Positions 48,986-57,613 of a stretch of DNA of 64,000 nucleotides are shown one piece after another. The stretch's first letter is position 1. Each line of letters begins with the position of its first letter. The notes under the pieces are model-generated. The model saw only the letters and a list, made by a program, of their open reading frames with translations. It did not search any database and had not been told where the DNA came from. Position numbers and translations under genes: made by a program. This DNA is from Natranaeroarchaeum sulfidigenes (GTDB lineage: Archaea > Halobacteriota > Halobacteria > Halobacteriales > Natronoarchaeaceae), in the NCBI RefSeq assembly GCF_017094485.1, contig NZ_CP064786.1:1178001-1242000 (forward strand), in the 5' to 3' direction.

Positions 48986-49312
48986 ATGAGCAGAGCAAAC
49001 CATCCAGACTCAGAAGAACAGATCCGACAGATCGTGCGTGAAGAGCTCGATCGAGCGACGAGCAGTGCGAAGCAGCCAAACGGATACAGCCGTCGGGAGA
49101 TCCTCGAGGGCGTCGCCATGTTGGGTACCGGAGCAGCAGTCGGAGGACTTTCGACGTACGGAGCAGTCGGGCGGGCAGTTGCTGAAGAGGGCAGTGGAAC
49201 CATTGGAACTCAAGATAGTCCGGTCGACGCGATTTACGTCAATGACCTGTATCAGAACACAGATCATATTAGTACCGGATCAATTGTTCTTGAGGATACT
49301 ACCTCGGAGTGA
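48986..49312 (+). CDS. twin-arginine exported small surface protein
   Basis: A 108-residue protein. A charged helix (HPDSEEQIRQIVREELDRAT) is followed by a twin-arginine signal, YSRREILEGVAMLGTGAAVG, so the rest should be outside the cell or on a particle. The mature end (GTQDSPVDAIYVNDLYQNTD, ISTGSIVLED) resembles short assembly segments found in tail-fibre-type proteins. It lies just before the lipoprotein and the beta-helix protein and probably belongs to the same surface assembly. Confidence 0.65.
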   Translation: MSRANHPDSEEQIRQIVREELDRATSSAKQPNGYSRREILEGVAMLGTGAAVGGLSTYGAVGRAVAEEGSGTIGTQDSPVDAIYVNDLYQNTDHISTGSIVLEDTTSE

Positions 49313-49360
49313 TATGAATATGTTTTATAATAACTCTATGACAAAAGGTGAACATCTCGA

Positions 49361-49690
49361 ATGGAATCAAAAATATTCAGACGGGATGTTCTCATCCTCT
49401 CAGCTGCGGGCGGTACAGCAGCCCTCGCCGGTTGTAGTAGTAACGACGATGATGGTGAACCGCCGTCAGACGACAACGGAGAGGCTTCGACGAACGGGAA
49501 TGGAGAGTCAGAGGAACCCGAACAGGAACTGCGCGAACCAGATGAGGTACTGCTCATCAAATCTGGCGAATCTCACACTATCTCAGAAGAGACGCATGAG
49601 AGCTACGATGCAGTCACGATCGAGACGAGCGGCGAGCTCGTCTTCGAAAACGCATCAGCACTACAACTAAATAACCTCGTGAAATCATGA
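49361..49690 (+). CDS. Tat-type lipoprotein
   Basis: A 109-residue protein with a twin-arginine lipoprotein signal: FRRDVLILSAAGGTAALAGC, with the lipobox LAGC and the modified Cys at residue 24. A disordered acidic linker (SSNDDDGEPPSDDNGEASTN) and a small strand-rich end follow. It should be lipid-anchored on the outer face of the membrane or particle. The stop overlaps the start of the beta-helix gene (ATGA), suggesting it anchors that protein. GC content is lower than in the preceding genes. Confidence 0.75.
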   Translation: MESKIFRRDVLILSAAGGTAALAGCSSNDDDGEPPSDDNGEASTNGNGESEEPEQELREPDEVLLIKSGESHTISEETHESYDAVTIETSGELVFENASALQLNNLVKS

Positions 49691-51162
49691 CAGAAAACAA
49701 TATTCAACTCGTCAACGAAGATGGAAAGATCGTCGGAAAGAATCCCGAGACTGGAGAGACCATTCCAATCGAACTTGGAGAAACAGTTCTGGATTCGTTA
49801 CATACAGACGAGGTAAACACCGTCCGGTATGTCAACCCGTCAATGTCTGCGGCGGAGATCTCCGCCATAATCGAAGAGGTTTCAGACGCTGGCGGTGGTA
49901 CGGTTGTCGCCGTTAACGGTGAATACGACCCCGAAGATCCGATCATTATGTCTGATAACGTCTATTTCAGAGGGGAGTCTGAGGCGGGGACTGTCTTCCG
50001 GCCTACCGATGGATTAGACGCCGTTGATGGGGCTGATTTTGGCCGGTCGGTTATCTATGCAGAAGATTTGGAAAACATCGAGTTTTCGCACATGACCATC
50101 GACGGGACGACCGACCTAAATGCCAATTACTGCATCGAGCCGTTCAACTGCAAAAACGTCGAAATTCATCATATTACTGGGACGAACGTTCGGGACGATC
50201 CACTTGTGATGCATCGTAATACGGACGGTTTTGGAATTTACTTCTGCACAACTAAAGGGGAATTCGACGATGAAGACTTTGGATCACATGGTATCGAAAT
50301 AGAGGAAGGGTCGAAAAACGGGGTGGTGGCATTTAATCACTGTTATGAACGCCAAACAGGGATCGAGGTTAAAAGCCGCTATCCCGGTGAGCAAACCCAA
50401 AATGTGTTAGTCTTTGGGAATTATATCTCAGGGGGGACAGAGGCAGGGATAGCGTTGACTGGGGATGAGCATGACGGGCAGATTCTATGGCTGGAGCATA
50501 TCAAAGTGTTTGCAAACACAGTGGAAAATATCGGATCTGAAGAAGCGACCGGGGTGGGTATCAGGGGCCGTGAATACTTAAAGAATTGTGAAATATACTG
50601 GAATACATTTAGGGATTGTGACCATGCAACCCGTTTGGGCTGGATAAACGAGAACGAGAACGTAACATTCTCACACAACAGCTTAGAGGATATGCAGGGC
50701 GATGCTATCCGGGTCGAAGGGGGAACTGGTTACGAAATCGCCCATAATGACCTCATTAGCGCATCGGATGGCTATCGTATCGGCATCCGTCTAAACGGAG
50801 ACTTAGATGCACGGGTTGCCTGGAATCGGATTAGAGACCAGGAATTTGACGAAGCAATCGGAGTCGAAGATGGTGCAAGCGCAGAGATCAGAGGCAACAC
50901 TGCTTCTAATAGCCGAATTCTCGTCTTTGACGATGCAGGAGTTGGTAGCGTCCTGACGGATAATGTTGCAGATGAGTTTTTAGTACAAGACGAATCATCA
51001 TGTAATGTTATCCGTGACAACTCGCCAGAAATCCCGGTTGATGTAACGCAGTTAGATGAGATTGAGGGTAATTGGGCCTACAACGATGGGACAACGGGAT
51101 CGGAGGGATGGGCCTACTACGATGGGACCGAGTGGGTTACTGTCGACACAACTGCTCTATAG
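49687..51162 (+). CDS. right-handed beta-helix, spike- or depolymerase-like protein
   Basis: A 491-residue protein. From about residue 40 it shows repeated short strands with Asn turns (IEFSHMTIDGTTDLNANYCI, CKNVEIHHITGTNV, NGVVAFNHCYERQTGIEV, CEIYWNTFRDCDHATRLGWI), the pattern of a pectate-lyase-like parallel beta-helix. The last 30 residues repeat a Trp/Tyr/Asp/Gly unit (WAYNDGTTGSEGWAYYDGTE), likely a trimer-forming or capping end. There is no signal peptide, so it may ride on the coupled Tat lipoprotein. Such proteins recognise or cut surface polysaccharide. Codon use here is clearly more AT-rich than in the rest of the element, suggesting recent acquisition. Confidence 0.8.
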   Translation: MTENNIQLVNEDGKIVGKNPETGETIPIELGETVLDSLHTDEVNTVRYVNPSMSAAEISAIIEEVSDAGGGTVVAVNGEYDPEDPIIMSDNVYFRGESEAGTVFRPTDGLDAVDGADFGRSVIYAEDLENIEFSHMTIDGTTDLNANYCIEPFNCKNVEIHHITGTNVRDDPLVMHRNTDGFGIYFCTTKGEFDDEDFGSHGIEIEEGSKNGVVAFNHCYERQTGIEVKSRYPGEQTQNVLVFGNYISGGTEAGIALTGDEHDGQILWLEHIKVFANTVENIGSEEATGVGIRGREYLKNCEIYWNTFRDCDHATRLGWINENENVTFSHNSLEDMQGDAIRVEGGTGYEIAHNDLISASDGYRIGIRLNGDLDARVAWNRIRDQEFDEAIGVEDGASAEIRGNTASNSRILVFDDAGVGSVLTDNVADEFLVQDESSCNVIRDNSPEIPVDVTQLDEIEGNWAYNDGTTGSEGWAYYDGTEWVTVDTTAL

Positions 51163-51339
51163 TGAAGAACGGTATAACAGCTAATCCGCTCACAACTCGC
51201 CGAAATTAACAGTTAGTAGTTCACACTCGAATCTGTATTGTCGTTCACATTGTAGCATATTTCTATCTGAGCTGAGGATCTTCTTTTTATATCAACCAGC
51301 AATGTCACCAGTGAGTATTAACGGTACCATCCTTGAAAG

Positions 51340-53331
51340 ATGACAGACGAGTGCGACACAGATGGACTGAGTCATCGCATGAAAATTGTACTCGTAGTGG
51401 TGGGTGTTCTTTTAGCATTCTCCGCTCCGTTCGTCGTCGGTGCTGTCACTGATTTCTATACTGTCACCGAAGAAGCGCACTATGATGCTACGGACGGGCC
51501 CGAAATCGAACTGGGACACGATATCGAGACGAATGTTCAGCAGCCGTTCCCCGACGCGAACACCGTCGACCTGAGCCCTCACGGCACGATCTCATCGACG
51601 GGCCCGACGTACGCACGCGTGGATCAAATCGATGGTGATTGGACGCATCTCAGTCAGATCGACACGAACGGCAACCAGATGACGATCGATCCGGGTGACA
51701 AGCAGTCCGTGTCTGTCTCCGGTGACATCACCGAGCTCGAGTTCCGCGATATGGATCCGGATTCGGACACGACCGATTTTGTCTATGCTGGACCTGACGA
51801 TGGCTCTACGGAGATGACGATCGAGGACCTGCCATCGGACAGGACAATCCTGCTCGTGGACCAGGAAACGGGCGAGCTGCTAACGTGGGAGACCACTGAT
51901 GACGATGGATCGCTATCAGTGACTCTACCGCACTCCGAGCACAGCGTGACGCTGCAGAGTTCCGAAGGTCCACCGCGAGTGTCGAATCCTGATCCAGACG
52001 ATGGTTCGGAGATCGCGGATAGGACCACGACACTATCTGCAGATGTCGAGGATCCGGACGGCACGACGACCGAGGTCGAGATCAGCCACAACGGCGACCA
52101 GATCCACACCGAAACGATCGACGGGTCTGGACGAGTCGAAGCCGAAGTCGAAGATATCCCGCCTGGAGAAAACGAGTGGACCGTCACCGCGACGGACACC
52201 ACCGGTCAGACCACCAGCACGACCTACGAGTTCGGTGTACCAGACACGCTGGAGCTGCGTGACGAGTCTGATCCGGACTCGCTGATCACCGATGAGGTGA
52301 CGGTGACGTTCTTCGCTGATGACGGTGAGGTTGCAACTCGGACTACAACGGATGGGGAGATCGACCTGACCGGCCTGCCGGTGAACCAGCGTCTGATTGT
52401 GGTCGCAGAATCAGAGGAGTTCCATAACCGGCAGATGATCCTCGATAGTCTCGCTCAACAGCAGGAGATGTACCTGCTCCCGGAGACGGCGGACTCCGTT
52501 GATATCCTGTTCACGCTCGACGACGAGACCGGGAACTTCGACTCGGATGAGACTGAGTTGATTATCGAGAAGCCGATCGAGCGAGATGGTGATTCGAGGT
52601 ACCGGATCGTCGCAGCCGATCAGTTCGGAGTGAGCGGGTATCAGACTACACTCGAGCAAGGCGATCGGTATCGACTGACGATCCGAAACGCCGATGGTGA
52701 CGAACGGGTTCTGGGTCATCATACAGCTGAGGAAACGCAGACGGTGCCGCTCAGTGTCGGTACCCTCACGTGGGATATCGGCGACTCAATCGGCGAGGAA
52801 GAGCGGCTTACCTGGGAAGCAAAGTATATCGACGATGAGGAGGAGAAGGAGTATATCCGTTTCCAGTTGACGGATCTCGCTGAAGACACTGAAGACGTGA
52901 ACGTGGTCATCCACGAGCACGGTGACGAGGAGAACACGATCTATGATCAGACCCATCGGGGACCGTATGGGAACCTCACTATCACGGAGCCACTGACGGA
53001 CGAGCAGACCAACACTACCTGGTCCGTGACGTGGACAGCCGACCGCGATGATGAAGAGGTCGGCGCGTCGACGATCGTCGGCCAGGGCCGGTATCCGGTC
53101 GGACTGCCGATGGGCGACGACTGGGTGTCGATGTTTGCAGGCGGCTTGCTCGTGTTCGTTGCTGGCTTCTTCAGCGTCGGCACTGCAAGGATCGGGGCCG
53201 TGATCGTGCCCGCGGTCGCGCTGGGTCTGTGGGCAGTGGGCTGGTTACCACTGCCGTTACCGTGGATCCTCGGAGCGCTGGCTGTGGGCGTGATGGCCCG
53301 CATGGCGGCAGGAGGTGGTATAACACAATGA
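51340..53331 (+). CDS. large surface protein with signal peptide and C-terminal membrane anchor (spike candidate)
   Basis: A 663-residue protein. An N-terminal signal or anchor helix (MKIVLVVVGVLLAFSAPFVV, after 13 polar residues) comes first. A long Thr/Asp/Glu-rich ectodomain of about 560 residues follows, containing Ig-like units (RVSNPDPDDGSEIADRTTTL, VEISHNGDQIHTETIDGSG, ENEWTVTATDTTGQTT). Two or three closely spaced C-terminal helices complete it (MFAGGLLVFVAGFFSVGTAR, IGAVIVPAVALGLWAVGWLP, ILGALAVGVMARMAAGG). The plan of signal, ectodomain and C-terminal anchor is what the spike proteins of pleomorphic archaeal viruses show. No sequence match is claimed. A 177-bp gap with AT-rich sequence before it could hold its own promoter. 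Confidence 0.7.
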   Translation: MTDECDTDGLSHRMKIVLVVVGVLLAFSAPFVVGAVTDFYTVTEEAHYDATDGPEIELGHDIETNVQQPFPDANTVDLSPHGTISSTGPTYARVDQIDGDWTHLSQIDTNGNQMTIDPGDKQSVSVSGDITELEFRDMDPDSDTTDFVYAGPDDGSTEMTIEDLPSDRTILLVDQETGELLTWETTDDDGSLSVTLPHSEHSVTLQSSEGPPRVSNPDPDDGSEIADRTTTLSADVEDPDGTTTEVEISHNGDQIHTETIDGSGRVEAEVEDIPPGENEWTVTATDTTGQTTSTTYEFGVPDTLELRDESDPDSLITDEVTVTFFADDGEVATRTTTDGEIDLTGLPVNQRLIVVAESEEFHNRQMILDSLAQQQEMYLLPETADSVDILFTLDDETGNFDSDETELIIEKPIERDGDSRYRIVAADQFGVSGYQTTLEQGDRYRLTIRNADGDERVLGHHTAEETQTVPLSVGTLTWDIGDSIGEEERLTWEAKYIDDEEEKEYIRFQLTDLAEDTEDVNVVIHEHGDEENTIYDQTHRGPYGNLTITEPLTDEQTNTTWSVTWTADRDDEEVGASTIVGQGRYPVGLPMGDDWVSMFAGGLLVFVAGFFSVGTARIGAVIVPAVALGLWAVGWLPLPLPWILGALAVGVMARMAAGGGITQ

Positions 53332-53696
53332 TGATCAGATCTCTCACGATCATACTGGTGATGAGCAACGCGGCAGCTAATTTCCTGTACAGTGCCGGAG
53401 TGGCACAGGTCTGGGGAATGGGCCCCGAGACAGGGATCGACCGCGAGGTCTCACGTGGACAGGATGCCGCTGAAGCAATCGGATCAGGGCCGCTCGGTCT
53501 GATCGATGCGATCGGCGGAGCGACTCTCGCGGCCGTGGACGCGCTCACTGGCTTCTTCAGCATCATCTTCGCAGCGCCGACACTGGTTCTTAACATGGGG
53601 GTGCCGGAGTTCATCGTGATCTTCGCGTTCGCTCCACTGTACATCGCAGCGGCGTTTGACCTGATCAGCGTGCTCAGGGGGATGCAGATATCATGA
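53328..53696 (+). CDS. membrane protein downstream of the spike candidate
   Basis: A 122-residue protein starting in an ATGA overlap with the spike candidate. It has an N-terminal hydrophobic segment (IRSLTIILVMSNAAANFLYS), a polar stretch (MGPETGIDREVSRGQDAAEA), then hydrophobic segments (GLIDAIGGATLAAVDALTGF, FSIIFAAPTLVLNMGV, FIVIFAFAPLYIAAAFDLIS). It has about three to four helices. No family recognised. Tight coupling suggests it acts with the spike candidate. Confidence 0.62.
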   Translation: MMIRSLTIILVMSNAAANFLYSAGVAQVWGMGPETGIDREVSRGQDAAEAIGSGPLGLIDAIGGATLAAVDALTGFFSIIFAAPTLVLNMGVPEFIVIFAFAPLYIAAAFDLISVLRGMQIS

Positions 53697-53986
53697 CTGC
53701 CTTCGATTCCTTCCTGGACGGAGAGATCATCGAGGCACTCCACGAGCCGTTCGCCTCGACGATGGGCGAGCTCTTCGCTGGTGTGATGTTGATCACAGTC
53801 ATCGCCGCGATCTACATAAACTCCGACAGCGTCGCTCTGCCAAGTGTGACGTTGATGCTGGCCGGAGGACTGATGATCGAGTTCGCTCCGCCGCAGGTTG
53901 CTCGCATCGGCCTGCTGATCATCTTCCTGGGCGTGACGCTCGCAGGCTCGTGGCTCTGGATCCAGCGACAGTCGCCAGGCCGGTGA
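53693..53986 (+). CDS. three-helix membrane protein, last gene of the rightward operon
   Basis: A 97-residue protein overlapping its upstream neighbour by four bases. A soluble start (FDSFLDGEIIEALHEPFAST) is followed by three hydrophobic segments (ELFAGVMLITVIAAIYI, SVTLMLAGGLMIEFAP, IGLLIIFLGVTLAGSWLWI). No family recognised. The operon terminator follows about 60 bp downstream. Confidence 0.62.
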   Translation: MTAFDSFLDGEIIEALHEPFASTMGELFAGVMLITVIAAIYINSDSVALPSVTLMLAGGLMIEFAPPQVARIGLLIIFLGVTLAGSWLWIQRQSPGR

Positions 53987-54044
53987 GACGCGGCGAGTAC
54001 CTACCTTTCTCGTGGATCAGGTGGAGCGGTGCGGTAGCGGGGGT

Positions 54045-54074
54045 CTTTTTTTCTTAATGTCCCTTTTAGGGACA
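54045..54074 (+). terminator. T-tract and hairpin terminator between convergent operons
   Basis: A run of Ts (gtctttttttctt) is followed by the small hairpin tgtccc-tttta-gggaca (54058-54074) and a second short palindrome (tccctaaggg). The stretch 53987-54246 between the converging operons holds no gene. Archaeal terminators are mainly T-tracts, so this is a reasonable stop for the rightward operon. Confidence 0.6.
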
Positions 54075-54246
54075 CTCCCTAAGGGGATCTGCCCGATCGC
54101 CGGGAACGGATCTCCGGCCGATCAGCCGTTACAGTGCTCGATGGCTGGAAAAATATAATCGGTGGTTGCAGTTGAAAGCGGGGTACTTGCCACTTACTTA
54201 TAAAAGACGGACCCGCAGGATAGTGATGCCTCTCACCAGTACAGCG

Positions 54247-55869
54247 CTACCGGCCGATGATCGACGCAACACGGCCGCGATCTCGCGAGCCGCCACGGTA
54301 TCCAGAGCCGACGACGTCTTTAATCTCGAAGCGGAGCTCGAGGAACGTCTGACCATCACGACCGCACCGAGTCCAGGCCTCAAGACCCTCCTCGAGGACG
54401 TCCTCGATGGTAGGCTGGGAGCTTCTCTTGAACGTCGAGAGAACGGTATCGAAGCGAATCGTACCGCCATCACGATCGACGAACTCTGCACCGTATTTCG
54501 CCATCCACTTCTCCAGCGCTGAGCCAGCACGAGAACGGAGATCGACGTTGGCGAGCTCGGCCAGCCGAGCAGCAGTGTCGTCGACGATGTCGTCGAGGCG
54601 ATCAACCATACCGACCACTTCTTGGCGAATCTTCTCTGAAGAGAACTTCACCATGCCGTTGTCGCTTTTGACGGCGTCGCCCAGTTGGTCCAGGACACGG
54701 TAGATCGTTGACGTCGAGGAGCCGGTCATCTCCGCGAGATCGTTGTAATGGACACCACCGCCACCGTCGGTAGCGAGTACCTTCGTCGCCTCGCGAGCGG
54801 TGGGAGTCAACTCACCCAGCACCGAGAGCAAAAGAGACTCTTGCTCGGCCTCGAGGCGCGGCGTCGGGTCCGCGACGTCCGCGATGTCTCGATCGGACGC
54901 CTGAACTTCAAAATGGTTGTCTTCCACGTAGCAAGTTGGATCCGGCTCGGCCGGGATATCTGCCCAGCGCAGAACGTTCACCAGCGTCTCTTCGAGCTCG
55001 CGAGAGATGTCTTCACGATTGCGCCACTTCCGACCACTTCCGTCAATCGACTTGTGGAATGCGACGCCGAACTTCGGTGAAGAGAGCGGATCGTCGTCAC
55101 TCTCAGAGTCTCGTGCGTGCTTCGGATGGTAGCACTTCATTCGGATGCCCGCGCTGTGATCTGGACCAAGTTCAGCAGCGGACTGCGGACACAGATCCAT
55201 CGCGTGACGGTGACCGACGATTTCCTTATTGTTCGCAGAGTAGACCCACTCTGTTCCCTCCTCGTCGGCGAGTAGGTGCATCAGCCTATAGAAAGCACCG
55301 TCAGTACGAATCAGCTTCTCAGCATACTGACGTCGCAGCCGGACGTAGAACTCAAGCGTGCTGATAGTGCTCTCGGGGAGTGGTCGACGGAAGTACGATG
55401 GGTTCATCGAATCCTCGACGGCATCGAACACCTCATCGAGACCTCGCCTGAGTAAGGCAGGTATCTGGTCCAGCGGGATGTTCGACGGCTGACTATGGAC
55501 GTCGAGCCCCTCACCGCCCCGCCACGGGATGTTCTTCTCATCGCCGTCCGGACCGCACATCTCGTCAAAACGGGCACGAATCTGATAGTGGACCTTCGCC
55601 TGGTTCGGGCCTTCCATGTGGAGCTCGAAATCCCGCAGAACATCCCGCTCGACTGCGTCGGAGTCGCGCGGTGCGATACCGCTGTCAGAGTAACCGAGCG
55701 AGATCGTCCAAGGATCCTCACCGATGTCCACAGTCCGCTTCACGTAGCCATCGAGCTCGTGGATCAGCACGTTCCGGATCGCCCAGTACGGCGAGAGGCC
55801 GTGATCCGCGAACCAGAGGAAGACGTCGGCCTCGTGGATGTGAGGCTGAATGTGATCGATGTCGATCAT
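54247..55869 (-). CDS. large HTH protein, candidate replication or plasmid-maintenance factor
   Basis: A 540-residue soluble protein from the ATG at 55869 (MIDIDHIQPHIHEADVFLWF). The N-terminal 300 residues form an unrecognised domain with several conserved-looking His, Trp and Cys residues (GHRHAMDLCPQSAAELG, IRMKCYHPKHARDS). The C-terminal part has a winged HTH (VHYNDLAEMTGSSTSTIYRVLDQLGDAV is its region, about 390-420) and a further helical domain (MVDRLDDIVDDTAARLAELA). I recall large proteins of this build in haloarchaeal plasmids and proviruses, where a replication role has been suspected. I cannot show one here. It is the last gene of the rightmost leftward operon. Confidence 0.65.
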   Translation of the reverse strand: MIDIDHIQPHIHEADVFLWFADHGLSPYWAIRNVLIHELDGYVKRTVDIGEDPWTISLGYSDSGIAPRDSDAVERDVLRDFELHMEGPNQAKVHYQIRARFDEMCGPDGDEKNIPWRGGEGLDVHSQPSNIPLDQIPALLRRGLDEVFDAVEDSMNPSYFRRPLPESTISTLEFYVRLRRQYAEKLIRTDGAFYRLMHLLADEEGTEWVYSANNKEIVGHRHAMDLCPQSAAELGPDHSAGIRMKCYHPKHARDSESDDDPLSSPKFGVAFHKSIDGSGRKWRNREDISRELEETLVNVLRWADIPAEPDPTCYVEDNHFEVQASDRDIADVADPTPRLEAEQESLLLSVLGELTPTAREATKVLATDGGGGVHYNDLAEMTGSSTSTIYRVLDQLGDAVKSDNGMVKFSSEKIRQEVVGMVDRLDDIVDDTAARLAELANVDLRSRAGSALEKWMAKYGAEFVDRDGGTIRFDTVLSTFKRSSQPTIEDVLEEGLEAWTRCGRDGQTFLELRFEIKDVVGSGYRGGSRDRGRVASIIGR

Positions 55870-56159
55870 CCCGACCACCTCGCTCGAGACGCGTCGGTGT
55901 CCTCGTCATCCAGCGCTGGATGGCCGTTCGAGCGCATCAACCCGGTCAGCGTACTAAGCGGATTCCACCAGGTAACGCCTCCACACTGGTGACAGACATG
56001 CTTGAATGAGGACGGATTCTCGGGATCTTCGTCGGCCCGCTTCACTCGCGTCTGACCGCAACCGGTGCAGATCGCGTCGAAAGGGATGCCGACTTCTCCG
56101 GCTTCGGCCTCGGCTGCCTCGGCCTCGAGGTCACGATCGCCGTCAACCTCAGTTGACAT
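55866..56159 (-). CDS. zinc-ribbon protein, element-encoded
   Basis: A 97-residue protein (MSTEVDGDRDLEAEAAEAEA...) with a clear ribbon: ICTGCGQTRVKRADEDPENP, then HVCHQCGGVTWWNPLSTLTG. The stop shares a base with the start of the large HTH protein (TGATG). It is probably a nucleic-acid-associated partner. An ATG three codons upstream is also available. Confidence 0.65.
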   Translation of the reverse strand: MSTEVDGDRDLEAEAAEAEAGEVGIPFDAICTGCGQTRVKRADEDPENPSSFKHVCHQCGGVTWWNPLSTLTGLMRSNGHPALDDEDTDASRARWSG

Positions 56160-56652
56160 GCGATTCACCTCCTGACCGGTCCCCGATCTCGTCCCTATCG
56201 AAGATCCGTCCCCATCGAAGCTGTGTGTACTCCGGCCGATCCGGACCTGCAGACCGCCAGGAACTCACCACGTCGTCGAGTGAAGTTGCGGGTACGAACT
56301 TCAGAGCGAGAACCGTCCGGTCGGGAGTGGGCTCACAGACTGCGAACAGGTATACACCGCCGTCTTCGACAATCGCGTTGTGCTGTTCGCGACGGAGATA
56401 GAACCGACCGGTTCCGCCGCTGTCGAGACGCACCATCGCGCTTTTGATTTCAACCAGAGTACCGCGTTCGACGACAGGTAGCGCGACTGTCGGAAGCGAC
56501 GGACCGGGAGATATCGTGGTCGTAACCTCGGCGTCCGCGTGCTCAATCTCAGAATCGGGGACGTACTCGAGTTCGACAACCTCGTGGATGACGTTGCTCT
56601 CCGCTCGATCGCCTGCCCGTTTCGAGCTCAGAGACCTGGCCGGAGAGCTCAT
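56149..56652 (-). CDS. PD-(D/E)xK nuclease-like protein
   Basis: A 167-residue protein. The middle contains GTLVEIKSAMVRLDSG, with an E-x-K that fits the catalytic core of PD-(D/E)xK nucleases. It is followed by GRFYLRREQHNAIVEDGGVY and LFAVCEPTPDRTVLA, where the helix-strand pattern and the Gln resemble motif IV of Holliday-junction-resolvase-like enzymes. It would act on DNA of the element or host. The assignment rests on motif shape only. It overlaps both neighbours. Confidence 0.6.
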   Translation of the reverse strand: MSSPARSLSSKRAGDRAESNVIHEVVELEYVPDSEIEHADAEVTTTISPGPSLPTVALPVVERGTLVEIKSAMVRLDSGGTGRFYLRREQHNAIVEDGGVYLFAVCEPTPDRTVLALKFVPATSLDDVVSSWRSAGPDRPEYTQLRWGRIFDRDEIGDRSGGESHVN

Positions 56653-56849
56653 GCTGACCTCCGTAGCGATTCCGGAAGCAGTGGATACAGATCGTCAACA
56701 TCGAAGCAAGCAACCTGCATGTCGAACCCGCCACGATCACGCTGCACGACGACCTCGTCCAGCTGCTGGCGGGCGGAGAGTGATCCGTCCTCGATCTCGT
56801 CGACGGGAGCGATCGCACATGCGAGCGCGATATCGAGGTACCGGGTCAT
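56649..56849 (-). CDS. hypothetical protein, element-encoded
   Basis: A 66-residue acidic protein (MTRYLDIALACAIAPVDEIE...). It is mixed helix and strand (LSARQQLDEVVVQRDRGG, FDMQVACFDVDDLYPLLP) and no family is recognised. Four-base overlaps with both neighbours support translation. Confidence 0.5.
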   Translation of the reverse strand: MTRYLDIALACAIAPVDEIEDGSLSARQQLDEVVVQRDRGGFDMQVACFDVDDLYPLLPESLRRSA

Positions 56850-57055
56850 CGCTCGACCTCCGGTTGGTCAGTCCCCGTTTGTAGTGTGCACTCCAAATCC
56901 TCGAAAAGAACCACGTGGATGGAGTGTTCCGAGTGGTGGAACGCAACAACGGTCTTACCGTCTTCGCGCTTATTTGCGGGACTATCCGAGGTTAAGACGT
57001 CCCGTCGTGCGTACTCCTTCCCGCACTTAGGACAGTGTTCGGTATCGTCTGTCAC
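56846..57055 (-). CDS. small zinc-binding protein, element-encoded
   Basis: A 69-residue protein with one clear knuckle (HCPKCGKEYARRDVL) and a later strand pair containing His and Cys (FHHSEHSIHVVLFEDLEC). Four-base overlaps tie it to its neighbours. No family recognised. Confidence 0.55.
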   Translation of the reverse strand: MTDDTEHCPKCGKEYARRDVLTSDSPANKREDGKTVVAFHHSEHSIHVVLFEDLECTLQTGTDQPEVER

Positions 57056-57225
57056 GGTACCACCCCCTCCAAGTCGGGCGGGATATGGAGTGGTGGCACA
57101 CCAGACGGGTAGTCGTGGTATATCTCGTTGTGCCTTCGAATATACGACCGGCGAAGGAGACTGTAATTGAGACTCTGTGCCCGGATTGAGTCTGTATTTG
57201 TTCGATCGATAACGCTCTCAGACAT
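57052..57225 (-). CDS. 57-residue hypothetical protein, element-encoded
   Basis: A basic peptide (MSESVIDRTNTDSIRAQSLN, LLRRSYIRRHNEIYHDYPSG, PPLHIPPDLEGVVP). The ATG at 57225 overlaps the upstream stop by eight bases. The longer frame upstream is antisense-like and not used. No family recognised. Confidence 0.5.
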   Translation of the reverse strand: MSESVIDRTNTDSIRAQSLNYSLLRRSYIRRHNEIYHDYPSGVPPLHIPPDLEGVVP

Positions 57226-57613
57226 CCCGATCACCTCGCTCGGGCTGCTCGGTTCCCGGATCGCTGTAACGGTCGTTGAAGTGCTTCGAGTCGTCCCAAA
57301 AAGTGCTCTCGCTCGGCGCACTGGGTTCGTCGATCCAGTCGACGATCTCGCCAGCTTCGGGATCGTCCTCGTAGATCTCACGAACTGCATCAACTTCGTG
57401 GTGGACGAGATCCCAGTCTGTCGGCTCCGAGTGGAGCACTGGCGACCGCTGCTCGGCCTCGTCGAGGGCTTGCCAGTCCTCGGGACCAGCTAAGAGGTTC
57501 AGGTCAAACTCGACTGTATACGAGAGCCGAAGGTTGTACTCTCGCCCGACGAGACGAGCGTTTTCGATTCGGTAAGTCCCGTTTGTGGACTTACCGGACT
57601 GCTCACTCGGCAA
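57218..57613 (-). CDS. hypothetical acidic protein, element-encoded
   Basis: A 131-residue acidic soluble protein. The start is strand-rich (GTYRIENARLVGREYNLRLS), and the second half is Asp/Glu-rich with two Trp-Asp segments (LVHHEVDAVREIYEDDPEAG, FWDDSKHFNDRYSD). No family recognised. It overlaps both neighbours by about ten bases. Confidence 0.55.
   Translation of the reverse strand: MPSEQSGKSTNGTYRIENARLVGREYNLRLSYTVEFDLNLLAGPEDWQALDEAEQRSPVLHSEPTDWDLVHHEVDAVREIYEDDPEAGEIVDWIDEPSAPSESTFWDDSKHFNDRYSDPGTEQPERGDRDV

Noticed and set aside
54166-54522. 118-residue plus-strand frame after the structural operon
   Set aside because: It is antisense to the C-terminus of the large HTH protein, which has a recognisable winged helix and the coupled start.
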